A stretch of DNA of 64,000 nucleotides from assembly GCA_018223185.1 (NCBI GenBank), contig JAAEYW010000002.1:186001-250000 (forward strand), written 5' to 3'. The notes beneath the pieces were generated by a model. It made no database searches, was not told the DNA's origin, and saw only the letters and a program-made list of their open reading frames with translations. Position 1 is the stretch's first letter. Each line of letters starts with the position of its first letter. This document shows positions 17,508 to 25,355 of the stretch, in pieces. The position numbers and the translations under genes are program-made. This stretch comes from Oceanospirillales bacterium. Lineage in GTDB: Bacteria > Pseudomonadota > Gammaproteobacteria > Pseudomonadales > Balneatricaceae.

Positions 17508-17685
17508 AAAAAGCCTCTGCAGTGAGATTCACTAAATATTAATAGTTACCGATCATACCACTGTCATTAAACGATTGTGAATATGCAGCGAATGCCACAG
17601 ACATCAATAACCGGGTTGTTTCCTCTCTAATCAGCAACATATATCTGTTAAGATGGTTTCATTCTCTTTTTTGAAGCATACGCAC

Positions 17686-19200
17686 ATGAATCAGGAAACT
17701 ACCACCAGCCCTGGCGAGCACTCGCTGCTGGCAGCGATCGACCTGGGCTCTAACAGCTTTCATATCGTAGTCGCAAAACTCGTTCAGGGCGAATTACAGC
17801 CTATCGATCTGTTATCAGAAAAAGTTCAGCTCGCCGCGGGTCTCGATGAAAATCGCATGCTCACACCTGAAGCAATTCAGCGGGGTCTGGAATGCATGGA
17901 ACGCTTTGCGCAGCGGGTCAGGGACATACCCGAACAACAGGTCAGAATCGTTGGCACCAACGCCCTGAGAGAAGCGGTCAACAGTGACGACTTTATTCTG
18001 GAAGCTGAAAAGATCATGGGCTGCTCAATTGAAGTTATCGCCGGTATTGAAGAGGCTCGCCTGATCTATCTGGGTGTCTCTCATACCCTCGCAGGTGACA
18101 ATGGTCGCCGCCTGGTGATCGATATTGGCGGTGGCAGCACTGAATTTATTATTGGCGAACGCTTTGAACCTCTCGAACTGGAAAGCCTTGAGATGGGCTG
18201 CGTCAGCTTCAACAAGCGCTATTTTCCCGATGGTGTCATCACAGAGAAAAACTTCCAGCTGGCAGTTTTTGGCGCACTGCGTGAATTGCTGACCATCAAA
18301 CGCACCTATCGACAGCTGGGCTGGGAAGATTGTGTTGGCGCGTCCGGCACCATCAAAGCGGTGCGTAACGCCTGTATCACGCTCGGATACGCAACCGACA
18401 AAGTCAGCGCATCCGCACTGCAGCAACTGAAAGAAAAAATTCTGAGTTACAACCATGTCGATGAGATCGATATTGAAGGGTTAAAAGACGATCGCCGCGC
18501 GGTTTTCCCCGCGGGTATCGCCATCCTCTCGGCAGCCTTTGAATCACTGGGGATCAAAGAGATCCGTTTTTCAGAAGGCGCGCTGAGAGAGGGCCTGCTA
18601 TACGATATGGCTGGCCGCCTGCGCCATGAAGATGTGCGTGAACGCAGCATCAATGCAATGATGCAGCGCTATCGTGTTGATCAGGAACAGGCGATGCGGG
18701 TTGAACAGACCGCTCTGATCGCCCTCACCCAGGTCAGAGAGAGCTGGAACCTGGATAATAACGAGTATCACAATATGCTCAGCTGGGCGGCACGCTGCTG
18801 TGAAACCGGCCTGACAATCGCCCACAGCCAATACCACAAACACAGTGCTTACCTAGTGCTGAACTCAGACCTCCCAGGCTTCACCAAGCGCCAGCAGATT
18901 CAGCTGGCCGCTATTATTCAGGGACACCGCCGTAAGTTTCCAACGGCGGCCTTTGAACAATTACTGCCCCGGGAGGCAAAGCACTATAGCCGCCTGACCA
19001 TTCTCCTCAGACTGGCCTTTGTTCTCAACCGCAGCCGCAGCAGAGAACGTCTGCCAGCCTTACACCTGACCGCAGAAGACAACCAACTGACGCTCGAATT
19101 CCCCGACAACTGGCTCAGCCATCAGCCACTCACTCAGGCAGACCTGGAGCAGGAAGCGGGCTATCTGGCGAATGCCGGCTATGAATTAAGCTTTAAATAA
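17686..19200 (+). CDS. ppx: exopolyphosphatase Ppx
   Basis: A 504-residue member of the Ppx/GppA family that removes phosphate from polyphosphate ends. Phosphate-1 motif AAIDLGSNSFHIVV, phosphate-2 motif VIDIGGGSTEFII, and the adenosine-type motif AGIAILSAAF are present. The C-terminal half carries the HD-like helical domain (YHNMLSWAARCCETG and later). An upstream ATG at 17653 would add 11 residues; MNQETTTSPGEHS matches the usual Ppx N-terminus better. Divergent from trxA across a 178-bp promoter region. Confidence 0.93.
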   Translation: MNQETTTSPGEHSLLAAIDLGSNSFHIVVAKLVQGELQPIDLLSEKVQLAAGLDENRMLTPEAIQRGLECMERFAQRVRDIPEQQVRIVGTNALREAVNSDDFILEAEKIMGCSIEVIAGIEEARLIYLGVSHTLAGDNGRRLVIDIGGGSTEFIIGERFEPLELESLEMGCVSFNKRYFPDGVITEKNFQLAVFGALRELLTIKRTYRQLGWEDCVGASGTIKAVRNACITLGYATDKVSASALQQLKEKILSYNHVDEIDIEGLKDDRRAVFPAGIAILSAAFESLGIKEIRFSEGALREGLLYDMAGRLRHEDVRERSINAMMQRYRVDQEQAMRVEQTALIALTQVRESWNLDNNEYHNMLSWAARCCETGLTIAHSQYHKHSAYLVLNSDLPGFTKRQQIQLAAIIQGHRRKFPTAAFEQLLPREAKHYSRLTILLRLAFVLNRSRSRERLPALHLTAEDNQLTLEFPDNWLSHQPLTQADLEQEAGYLANAGYELSFK

Positions 19201-19466
19201 CCAGACGTCGCGAAAGGCGCGAGTAGCCAGACGCGGCTGCGCCGCTTGCTAGAACGGCGCTACGCGCCTGCTAGTTGCTGGAAAGAGCGGTAAAGGAGTG
19301 GCTTTTAGATATTATTTTTTAATCTTACGCTTTTAAATCAATTGTTTACGAAGCATAAACCAAGCCTACACTCCCCCAGATATTAAAAACGTTTTTTCTA
19401 GCGACTAGCAAGCGGCGAAGCCGCGTCTACCAAGTCACGCTTTTTGTGACGTCTAGCGCCTTAAAA
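19201..19466. repeat. modular palindromic intergenic repeat, copy G (two blocks)
   Basis: Two blocks of CTAG-bounded hairpins, 19201-19280 and 19395-19462, in opposite orientation. They include GGCGCTACGCGCC, GCGGCGAAGCCGC and GTCACGCTTTTTGTGAC units. They lie between the convergent ppx and pckA genes; the intervening 110 bp show nothing else. Confidence 0.65.
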
Positions 19467-19468
19467 GC

Positions 19469-19495
19469 AAAAAGGCTCCCGAAGGAGCCTTTTTT
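19469..19495. terminator. bidirectional intrinsic terminator of pckA/ppx
   Basis: GGCTCC (19474-19479) pairs with GGAGCC (19484-19489) across CGAA, with A-run before and T-run after, so it works in both directions between convergent genes. Confidence 0.9.
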
Positions 19496-19509
19496 CATTC
19501 AATCTGCGT

Positions 19510-21057
19510 TTAAGCTTGCGGGCCTGCAGCAATGATTGATTCAGCAACACCTTCAAACTTGGTGAAGTTAGACGTGAACTGACCGATCAGGTCATTCGCT
19601 GTAGCATCGTATGCACCTTTGTCTGCCCAGGTATCACGAGGATTCAGCAGAGCAGAGTCAACGCCCGGTACAGATGTCGGTACTGTCAGGTTGATACCTT
19701 CCAGATGCTGAGTCTGAACATCGACCAGCGCACCGCTCTGGATCGCCGCAATAATGCCGCGGGTAGTCGGAATGTTGAAGCGGGAACCGATACCGTAAGA
19801 ACCGCCGGTCCAGCCGGTATTAACCAGATAAACCTGGCTGCCAAATTCTTCAATACGCTTAATCAGCAGGTCAGCATATTCGCTGGCTGGACGCGGGAAG
19901 AACGGGGCGCCAAAACAGGTAGAGAAAGTCGACTTAATGCCGCCGCCAGACCCCATCTCAGTTGAACCAACCAGTGCGGTATAGCCCGACAGGAAGTGAT
20001 AAGCAGCAGCTTCTTTGGACAGGATAGACACGGGAGGAAGAACACCGGTCAGATCGCAGGTCAGGAAGACAATCGCCTTAGGCTCGCCACCCTTGTTTTC
20101 TGCAGTACGTTTTTCAACATGCTCCAGAGGGTATGCACAACGGCCATTTTCAGTCAGCGTGGTGTCCGTGTAATCGGCTTTACGCTTCTCGTCCAGCGTC
20201 ACGTTCTCAACAATCGCGCCGAAACGGATAGCATCCCAGATAATTGGTTCGTTCTTCTGACTCAGGTCGATAGTTTTTGCGTAGCAACCACCTTCCAGAT
20301 TGAAAACAACACCTTTACCCCAGCCATGCTCGTCATCACCGATCAGGTAACGCTCAGGATCAGCGGACAGGGTGGTCTTACCGGTACCGGACAGACCGAA
20401 GAACAGCGTAGTATCGCCATCTTCACCGACGTTCGCAGAACAATGCATCGGCAACACATCTTTTTCAGGCAGCAGGAAGTTCTGAACAGAGAACATCGCT
20501 TTCTTCATCTCACCGGCATAACGCATACCGGCCAGCAGTACTTTACGCTTGGCAAAGTTGATAATCACGCAGCCATCGCTGTTAGTGCCATCACGCTCCG
20601 GGTCACATTCGAAGCTGGCAGCATTAAGCACCTGCCACTCTTCTTTAGACTTCGGATTAAACTCTTCCGGGCGGATAAACAGATTCTGACCAAACAGATT
20701 CTGCCATGCAGTCTCAGTGGTCATCAAAACCGGCAGGTAATGATTAGTGTCAGAGCCAACGTGGACATTGGATACGAAATGTTCCCGGGCGGCCAGGTAT
20801 TCCTCAACGCGAACCCACAGAGCATCAAACTTATCTGCATCAAATGGACGGTTGATGGGTCCCCAATGAATCTCATCAGATGTACTGGCTTCCTCAACGA
20901 TATAACGATCCATCGGAGAACGACCTGTACGCTTGCCAGTTTTAACAACCAGCGCACCTGTGTCAGCGAGAATGCCTTCGCCACGCTGAATGGCTTTTTC
21001 AACTAGCTGAGCCGGGCTCAAATTTACGTGTACAGTGTTCACGGTTTCTTTGCTCAT
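19510..21057 (-). CDS. pckA: phosphoenolpyruvate carboxykinase (ATP)
   Basis: A 515-residue gluconeogenic enzyme that converts oxaloacetate and ATP to PEP, ADP and CO2. The P-loop is [11 protein letters not shown] near residue 230, the metal site [10 protein letters not shown], and [12 protein letters not shown] near the N-terminus binds substrate. ATG 21057 has AGGGA upstream; a TTG nine codons earlier is not needed. The gene lies at the end of the nudE-yrfG-hslR-hslO-pckA order known from E. coli. Confidence 0.97.
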   Translation of the reverse strand: MSKETVNTVHVNLSPAQLVEKAIQRGEGILADTGALVVKTGKRTGRSPMDRYIVEEASTSDEIHWGPINRPFDADKFDALWVRVEEYLAAREHFVSNVHVGSDTNHYLPVLMTTETAWQNLFGQNLFIRPEEFNPKSKEEWQVLNAASFECDPERDGTNSDGCVIINFAKRKVLLAGMRYAGEMKKAMFSVQNFLLPEKDVLPMHCSANVGEDGDTTLFFGLSGTGKTTLSADPERYLIGDDEHGWGKGVVFNLEGGCYAKTIDLSQKNEPIIWDAIRFGAIVENVTLDEKRKADYTDTTLTENGRCAYPLEHVEKRTAENKGGEPKAIVFLTCDLTGVLPPVSILSKEAAAYHFLSGYTALVGSTEMGSGGGIKSTFSTCFGAPFFPRPASEYADLLIKRIEEFGSQVYLVNTGWTGGSYGIGSRFNIPTTRGIIAAIQSGALVDVQTQHLEGINLTVPTSVPGVDSALLNPRDTWADKGAYDATANDLIGQFTSNFTKFEGVAESIIAAGPQA

Positions 21058-21177
21058 TGCTTGATTCCCTTGGCTTCTAGCCAAAAAAAGTAATTTACCT
21101 GATAAAGCGGCCTGACCCCTGTTATGGTGAATTCCTGCCGGAAAACAAACGGGGCTGTTATTATAAGGAGCCGTATT

Positions 21178-21267
21178 ATGTCAAAAAAGCCTGCAAAACA
21201 CCATCGACCAGGAGATTTCTTGGCAGCAAAAGAAAACTATCCTGATACGAAAAAAAACAGGCACTAA
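21178..21267 (+). CDS. possible 29-residue basic small protein
   Basis: An open frame of 30 codons ([20 protein letters not shown]... ending in NRH) with a strong Shine-Dalgarno, AAGGAG at 21165-21170, seven bases before ATG. It is rich in Lys and His. It is opposite in strand to both neighbours, pckA and hslO, and sits in their gap. The translation signal is much better than chance would give, but there is no family evidence. Confidence 0.45.
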   Translation: MSKKPAKHHRPGDFLAAKENYPDTKKNRH

Positions 21268-21293
21268 AACAGTAACTTATAAATCGGGCCTGA

Positions 21294-22166
21294 TTAATGG
21301 AGCTTATCAGACCCTTCGATATTGGCGCTGTCCGAGAACATCATAGCAATATCGGCCAGGTCAAAATGATACACTTCATTGCAAAACTGACAGCTGACAT
21401 CGATACTCCCCTCTTCCCTGACGATCTGTTCTAACTCTTCCTGAGTCATTGAACGTAATGCATCTGCGGTGCGCTTACGGGAGCAGTCACATTTAAACTG
21501 CAGGGACTCAGGATCATACAGACGGCATTTTTCCTCATGGAACAACCGGTGAATAATCGTCTCGTTGTCCAGCTGCAGAAGCTCTGCATCGGAGAGCGTG
21601 GCCCCCAGACAGCTGAAGTGCTCCCAGTCCGCCATGGAATCGCCTTTGGCGGGCATAACCTGAAGCAGGAAACCGGCGGCACGCTGCTCATCTGCGGCCA
21701 GGTGTATCTGAGTCGGCAACTGTTCCGACAGATTGAAATAGGCTTCCAGACAATCACTCAGCCGCTTGCCTTCCAGAGGCACAACCCCCTGATAACGCTT
21801 CCCCTGATCCGGCTCTATGGTAATCACCAGTTGACCGCCCTGTAACAGTTCGCAAAATCCGGTCTGCTCAGGCAGCTCTCCATCAAACCGGGCAATGGCA
21901 CGCAGGTCTCGCTGATGATTACACTCAGCCATCAGCACCTTTACCTGATTATTACTCTGGGCCTGCAATAAAAGCCGTCCATCAAATTTAAGTGTGGCGC
22001 TGAGAAGGCTGACAGCCGCCATCATCTCACCCAGCAGAACATTAATCAGCGCAGGATAGTTATGCTTTGCGATTGCCTGTTGATAACTCTGCTCGAGTCC
22101 GGCCAGTACACTGCGAATGTCCGCCTCGTCAAAAATAACCCGTTGAAGCTGATCAGAACTACTCAT
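21294..22166 (-). CDS. hslO: redox-regulated chaperone Hsp33
   Basis: A 290-residue holdase activated by oxidation. The C-terminal zinc switch has the CDC and CQFC pairs (C-X-C then C-X2-C) at about residues 235-271. The N-terminal substrate domain contains LLGEMMAAVSLLSATLKFDG and GQLVITIEPDQG. Its neighbours hslR and yrfG are those of E. coli. It has its own 100-bp upstream gap, so it may have a separate promoter. Confidence 0.96.
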   Translation of the reverse strand: MSSSDQLQRVIFDEADIRSVLAGLEQSYQQAIAKHNYPALINVLLGEMMAAVSLLSATLKFDGRLLLQAQSNNQVKVLMAECNHQRDLRAIARFDGELPEQTGFCELLQGGQLVITIEPDQGKRYQGVVPLEGKRLSDCLEAYFNLSEQLPTQIHLAADEQRAAGFLLQVMPAKGDSMADWEHFSCLGATLSDAELLQLDNETIIHRLFHEEKCRLYDPESLQFKCDCSRKRTADALRSMTQEELEQIVREEGSIDVSCQFCNEVYHFDLADIAMMFSDSANIEGSDKLH

Positions 22167-22266
22167 GATGTTCTTTAAAACCCATATCTTTATCTATAAC
22201 CCGGCCGTAATTACCCGAAAAAAACCAGCCTGGCGAAAAGGCTATATTACCATACGCGCGGTAAAT

Positions 22267-22677
22267 CTAGCGATCCTTAAACTGTATAATCTTGCGGCGC
22301 TCTTTTTTATTTGGCCGGTGATCCGGAGCAACATTCCCGCGCATAACTTTACGCACGGCAGCGCTCTCTTCCCGGTTTTTAATACTCTCTTCCGTTTCCT
22401 GATACAGCAGCTGAGCTTGAGGAGCACCCCGACGCTGATCAGAGATCGCCATCACAATAACGGTTTTCTCATCCATTCCCTGACGAATAACCAGTTTCGC
22501 GCCAATCTCCACATTGCGACTGCATTTGGCCCGCTGGCCCTGATAATGCACTTTACCGCCCTCGACAGCCTCTTTTGCCGCGGCCCGGGTTTTAAAAAAC
22601 CGCGCCGCCCAGAGCCATTTATCCAGGCGGACATGCAGGTCCGCATTACTCTTTTTACTGCTGGTCTGTTTATTCAT
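22267..22677 (-). CDS. hslR: ribosome-associated heat-shock protein Hsp15
   Basis: A 136-residue S4-domain RNA-binding protein that rescues 50S subunits carrying nascent chains. The S4 motif is VRLDKWLWAARFFKTRAAAK followed by GGKVHYQGQRAKCSRNVEIG. The C-terminus is very basic (RPNKKERRKI). ATG directly follows the stop codon of yrfG, so the two are translationally coupled. Confidence 0.95.
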   Translation of the reverse strand: MNKQTSSKKSNADLHVRLDKWLWAARFFKTRAAAKEAVEGGKVHYQGQRAKCSRNVEIGAKLVIRQGMDEKTVIVMAISDQRRGAPQAQLLYQETEESIKNREESAAVRKVMRGNVAPDHRPNKKERRKIIQFKDR

Positions 22678-23328
22678 CTATTTCTTTATCAATTCATTAA
22701 AATGCCCGATTGCATTAAAGTCAGTTATCTCACGTTCGGGCTGCTGACTATCCGGTTGTATTATACTCAGCAAATAAGCGATTCCGTATTCCCGGGCCGA
22801 CTCTAAAACCGACAGGCTGTCGTCCACCAGCAGCGTCCGTGCCGGGTCAAAAGGCTCATCCTCCTGTAACCGGTGCCAGAACGCCTGCTGTTCTTTAGGA
22901 ATCTGATAATCATGGGAGCAGATAATCCTGTCAACCAGCGTGTCCAGCCCGGTTTGCTCCAGTTTCAGCGACAAACTGTCCCGATGGGCGTTAGTGACAA
23001 TCACCCGTCGAATCCCCTGTTCCTTGAGGTGCTCAAGAAAGTCATGTACATAGGGCCGGAACGCAATCCGCTCACTGATCTCCCGCTTCAGCGCTTTAAT
23101 ATCGACATTCAGTTCCTTTGACCAGTAATCCAGACAATACCAGTTCAGCGTCCCCTGCTCCTGCATAATGCGTTCATGCAACCACTTTTGAGCTTCGTCA
23201 TGATCAATACTGTGAAGCTCTGCATAGCGAACCGGAAGATGTTCAAGCCAGAAATAGGTGTCGAAGTGCAGATCAAGCAGTGTGCCATCCATATCAAGAA
23301 GCACTGTATCAATATTGGTCCAATCCAT
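22678..23328 (-). CDS. yrfG: HAD-family nucleotidase YrfG (GMP/IMP nucleotidase)
   Basis: A 216-residue haloacid-dehalogenase-type phosphatase. The nucleophile motif is LLDMDGTLLDLHFD near residues 10-23, motif II is VTNAHRDS, and motif III/IV is LLVDDSLSVLESA. The TYFWLEHLP segment is typical of YrfG, which in E. coli hydrolyses GMP and IMP. It is divergent from nudE, and the 5' ends lie only 68 bp apart. Confidence 0.92.
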   Translation of the reverse strand: MDWTNIDTVLLDMDGTLLDLHFDTYFWLEHLPVRYAELHSIDHDEAQKWLHERIMQEQGTLNWYCLDYWSKELNVDIKALKREISERIAFRPYVHDFLEHLKEQGIRRVIVTNAHRDSLSLKLEQTGLDTLVDRIICSHDYQIPKEQQAFWHRLQEDEPFDPARTLLVDDSLSVLESAREYGIAYLLSIIQPDSQQPEREITDFNAIGHFNELIKK

Positions 23329-23396
23329 ATAAAAAGTCAGAGTCGCAGGTTAGTATTACGTCAGATGAGTCACTGATTGACGAGGAACAATCCAGT

Positions 23397-23978
23397 ATGC
23401 CTGTAAAACCGGATATTTTGAAGGTAACCGCTACAGCTAAAAGCCGGCTGTTTCAGGTGGAAGAGATAGAACTGCGATTTTCGAATGGCGTTGAGCGCAC
23501 CTATGAACGGCTGGCCAGCCGCGGTCACGGTGCGGTGATGATCGCAGCAATTGATGCTGAAGAGAATGTACTGCTGATCAAAGAGTACGCCGTTGGACTG
23601 GAAGATTATCTGCTGACACTGCCAAAAGGACTGATTGATCCGGGCGAAGATGCCCTGCTGGCGGCTAACCGCGAACTCAAAGAAGAGGCGGGCTTTGGGG
23701 CAGAGCATTTACGCACCATCAAACAGCTGACCGCGGCACCCAACTATATGGGCCACAAAATCACCGTGGTAATGGCAGAGGGGTTGTTTCCCTGTCGCCT
23801 GAAGGGGGATGAACCGGAACAGATGGAGGTTATTCGCTGGCCCCTGAGTAATCTGGATGAACTATTCAGCCGGGATGATTTTTCCGAAGGCCGTGCAATT
23901 GCCGCACTTTATATGGTGCGGCAGCAACTGCAATCCGAAAAACAGACAACCCCGGCCACTCATCCGGATGCCCGTTAA
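23397..23978 (+). CDS. nudE: ADP-compounds hydrolase NudE (Nudix)
   Basis: A 193-residue Nudix hydrolase acting on ADP-ribose, NADH and Ap3A-type compounds. The Nudix box is GLIDPGEDALLAANRELKEE followed by AGFG. The N-terminus KPDILKVTATAKSRLFQVEE aligns with E. coli NudE. ATG 23397 is chosen with GAGGAA upstream; the frame is open to 23280, but that part overlaps the yrfG start. The tail after RQQLQSE is Thr/Pro-rich and probably disordered. Confidence 0.92.
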   Translation: MPVKPDILKVTATAKSRLFQVEEIELRFSNGVERTYERLASRGHGAVMIAAIDAEENVLLIKEYAVGLEDYLLTLPKGLIDPGEDALLAANRELKEEAGFGAEHLRTIKQLTAAPNYMGHKITVVMAEGLFPCRLKGDEPEQMEVIRWPLSNLDELFSRDDFSEGRAIAALYMVRQQLQSEKQTTPATHPDAR

Positions 23979-24026
23979 TCTGAGAGACCAGGACACTATC
24001 CGTGACAGAGCCATCCGTGACAGAGC

Positions 24027-24308
24027 TTAAGGTGTTTTACACTCCCGTGAGCCAACCCGGACAATCCCTTCGACTTTCTGTCTCATCGCAGGGTCAGCAA
24101 TGTTGCCCTGCATAATCAGCTTAACCTCATTATCACTGAAGTGCTTGTGCACATAGCTCGACAGGCAGCTGCACTGCTCCTCAGTTGCGGTGCCACCCGC
24201 CATACATCCCTGCTTAAAAGGCTCCCAGGTTTTCGATGTCAGATACTGAGTTTTTACCGTAAAGACCACTAGCAGTACCGCCGCAATCCAGAGAAACACT
24301 TTACCCAT
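24027..24308 (-). CDS. membrane-anchored or exported small Cys protein
   Basis: A 93-residue protein with an N-terminal hydrophobic segment (VFLWIAAVLLVVFTV, residues 4-18) that is a signal anchor without an obvious cleavage site. The outer part has four cysteines (GCMAGG, QCSCL, RECKTP) that could form two disulfides in the periplasm. The pattern TEEQCSCLSSYVHKHFSDNE is reminiscent of small periplasmic helical proteins. Function unknown; no operon partner. Confidence 0.7.
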   Translation of the reverse strand: MGKVFLWIAAVLLVVFTVKTQYLTSKTWEPFKQGCMAGGTATEEQCSCLSSYVHKHFSDNEVKLIMQGNIADPAMRQKVEGIVRVGSRECKTP

Positions 24309-24542
24309 AACCAGTTATCGCCTGTGTTGTACTATTTTGTTGTTTTGTTGTCGTCCGTTTGAAGAGAACCGATTCTAACAGTTCCGTACCATCTGTCAGC
24401 TAACTTTAGTCTGATAGCGGTAGCTAAGCTGGGAATTTCCTTTATATTCACAGGGATTTACAAGCGATGAAAAGCTCAAATAAGGGTGCTATGATTCAGC
24501 TCCAACGGGTCAACAACGCTTGAATTATTCTAATAAAGACCC

Positions 24543-24566
24543 TATATAAATATCCTGGTTTATATA
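24543..24566. promoter_or_regulatory. 8-bp inverted repeat upstream of sodB
   Basis: TATATAAA and TTTATATA flank an 8-bp spacer, ending 48 bp before the sodB start. It may be an operator or leader hairpin. The rest of the 305-bp gap 24309-24613 shows only A/T-rich promoter-like sequence. Confidence 0.35.
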
Positions 24567-24613
24567 ACAGTTTCACAATCTATGCTGAACCTGACACTAA
24601 AAGGTAATTAATT

Positions 24614-25198
24614 ATGAGCTTTGAACTACCAGCACTGCCATTCGCCAAAGATGCACTGGAACCTCACATCTCCGCGGAAACTCTGGACTTCCACCACGGC
24701 AAACACCACAACACCTATGTTGTAAAGCTGAACGGTCTGGTACCAGGGACTGAATACGAAGGAAAATCTCTGGAAGAGATCATCATGTCAGCACCAGCAG
24801 GCGGCGTATTCAATAACGCAGCCCAGATCTGGAACCACACTTTCTACTGGAACTGCCTGTCTCCAAATGGCGGCGGCGAGCCTACCGGTGCAGTTGCAGA
24901 CGCTATCAATGCTAAATGGGGCTCTTTTGCTGCGTTCCAGGAAGAGCTGAACGACAAAGCGGTTAACAACTTCGGTTCAAGCTGGACCTGGCTGGTTAAA
25001 AACGCTGACGGTTCTCTGGAAATCGTTAACACCAGCAACGCTGGCACTCCGATGACCAATGGCCAGACGGCTCTGCTGACAGTTGACCTGTGGGAACACG
25101 CTTACTACATCGACTACCGCAACGTTCGTCCAGACTACCTGAAAGGTTTCTGGGCTCTGGTAAACTGGGACTTCGTTAACCAGAACCTTGCTGCATAA
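24614..25198 (+). CDS. sodB: iron superoxide dismutase
   Basis: A 194-residue cytoplasmic Fe/Mn-type superoxide dismutase. Metal ligands are His in DFHHGKHHNTY, His in WNHTFYWNC, and Asp/His in VDLWEHAYYIDYRN. The segment FGSSWTWLV and the alanine-glycine pattern PAGGVFNNAAQ favour the iron form. It is followed by a strong terminator and is monocistronic. Codon choice looks biased as in highly expressed genes. Confidence 0.97.
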   Translation: MSFELPALPFAKDALEPHISAETLDFHHGKHHNTYVVKLNGLVPGTEYEGKSLEEIIMSAPAGGVFNNAAQIWNHTFYWNCLSPNGGGEPTGAVADAINAKWGSFAAFQEELNDKAVNNFGSSWTWLVKNADGSLEIVNTSNAGTPMTNGQTALLTVDLWEHAYYIDYRNVRPDYLKGFWALVNWDFVNQNLAA

Positions 25199-25248
25199 TT
25201 GAAAAAACCGTGGAAAAGTCACCTCAATAGTGACTGAAACCACTGATA

Positions 25249-25277
25249 AAACTCCGGCCAGGCGCCGGAGTTTTTTT
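25249..25277 (+). terminator. sodB intrinsic terminator
   Basis: ACTCCGGC (25251-25258) pairs with GCCGGAGT (25264-25271) across a five-base loop, then a run of T's. Confidence 0.9.
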
Positions 25278-25355
25278 GCTGATTCTTACCGATATGAATT
25301 ATATCGGCTAACAGGCATTACCTGCCGCCAGCCCGGAGCCGTGTTTCAACACCGC

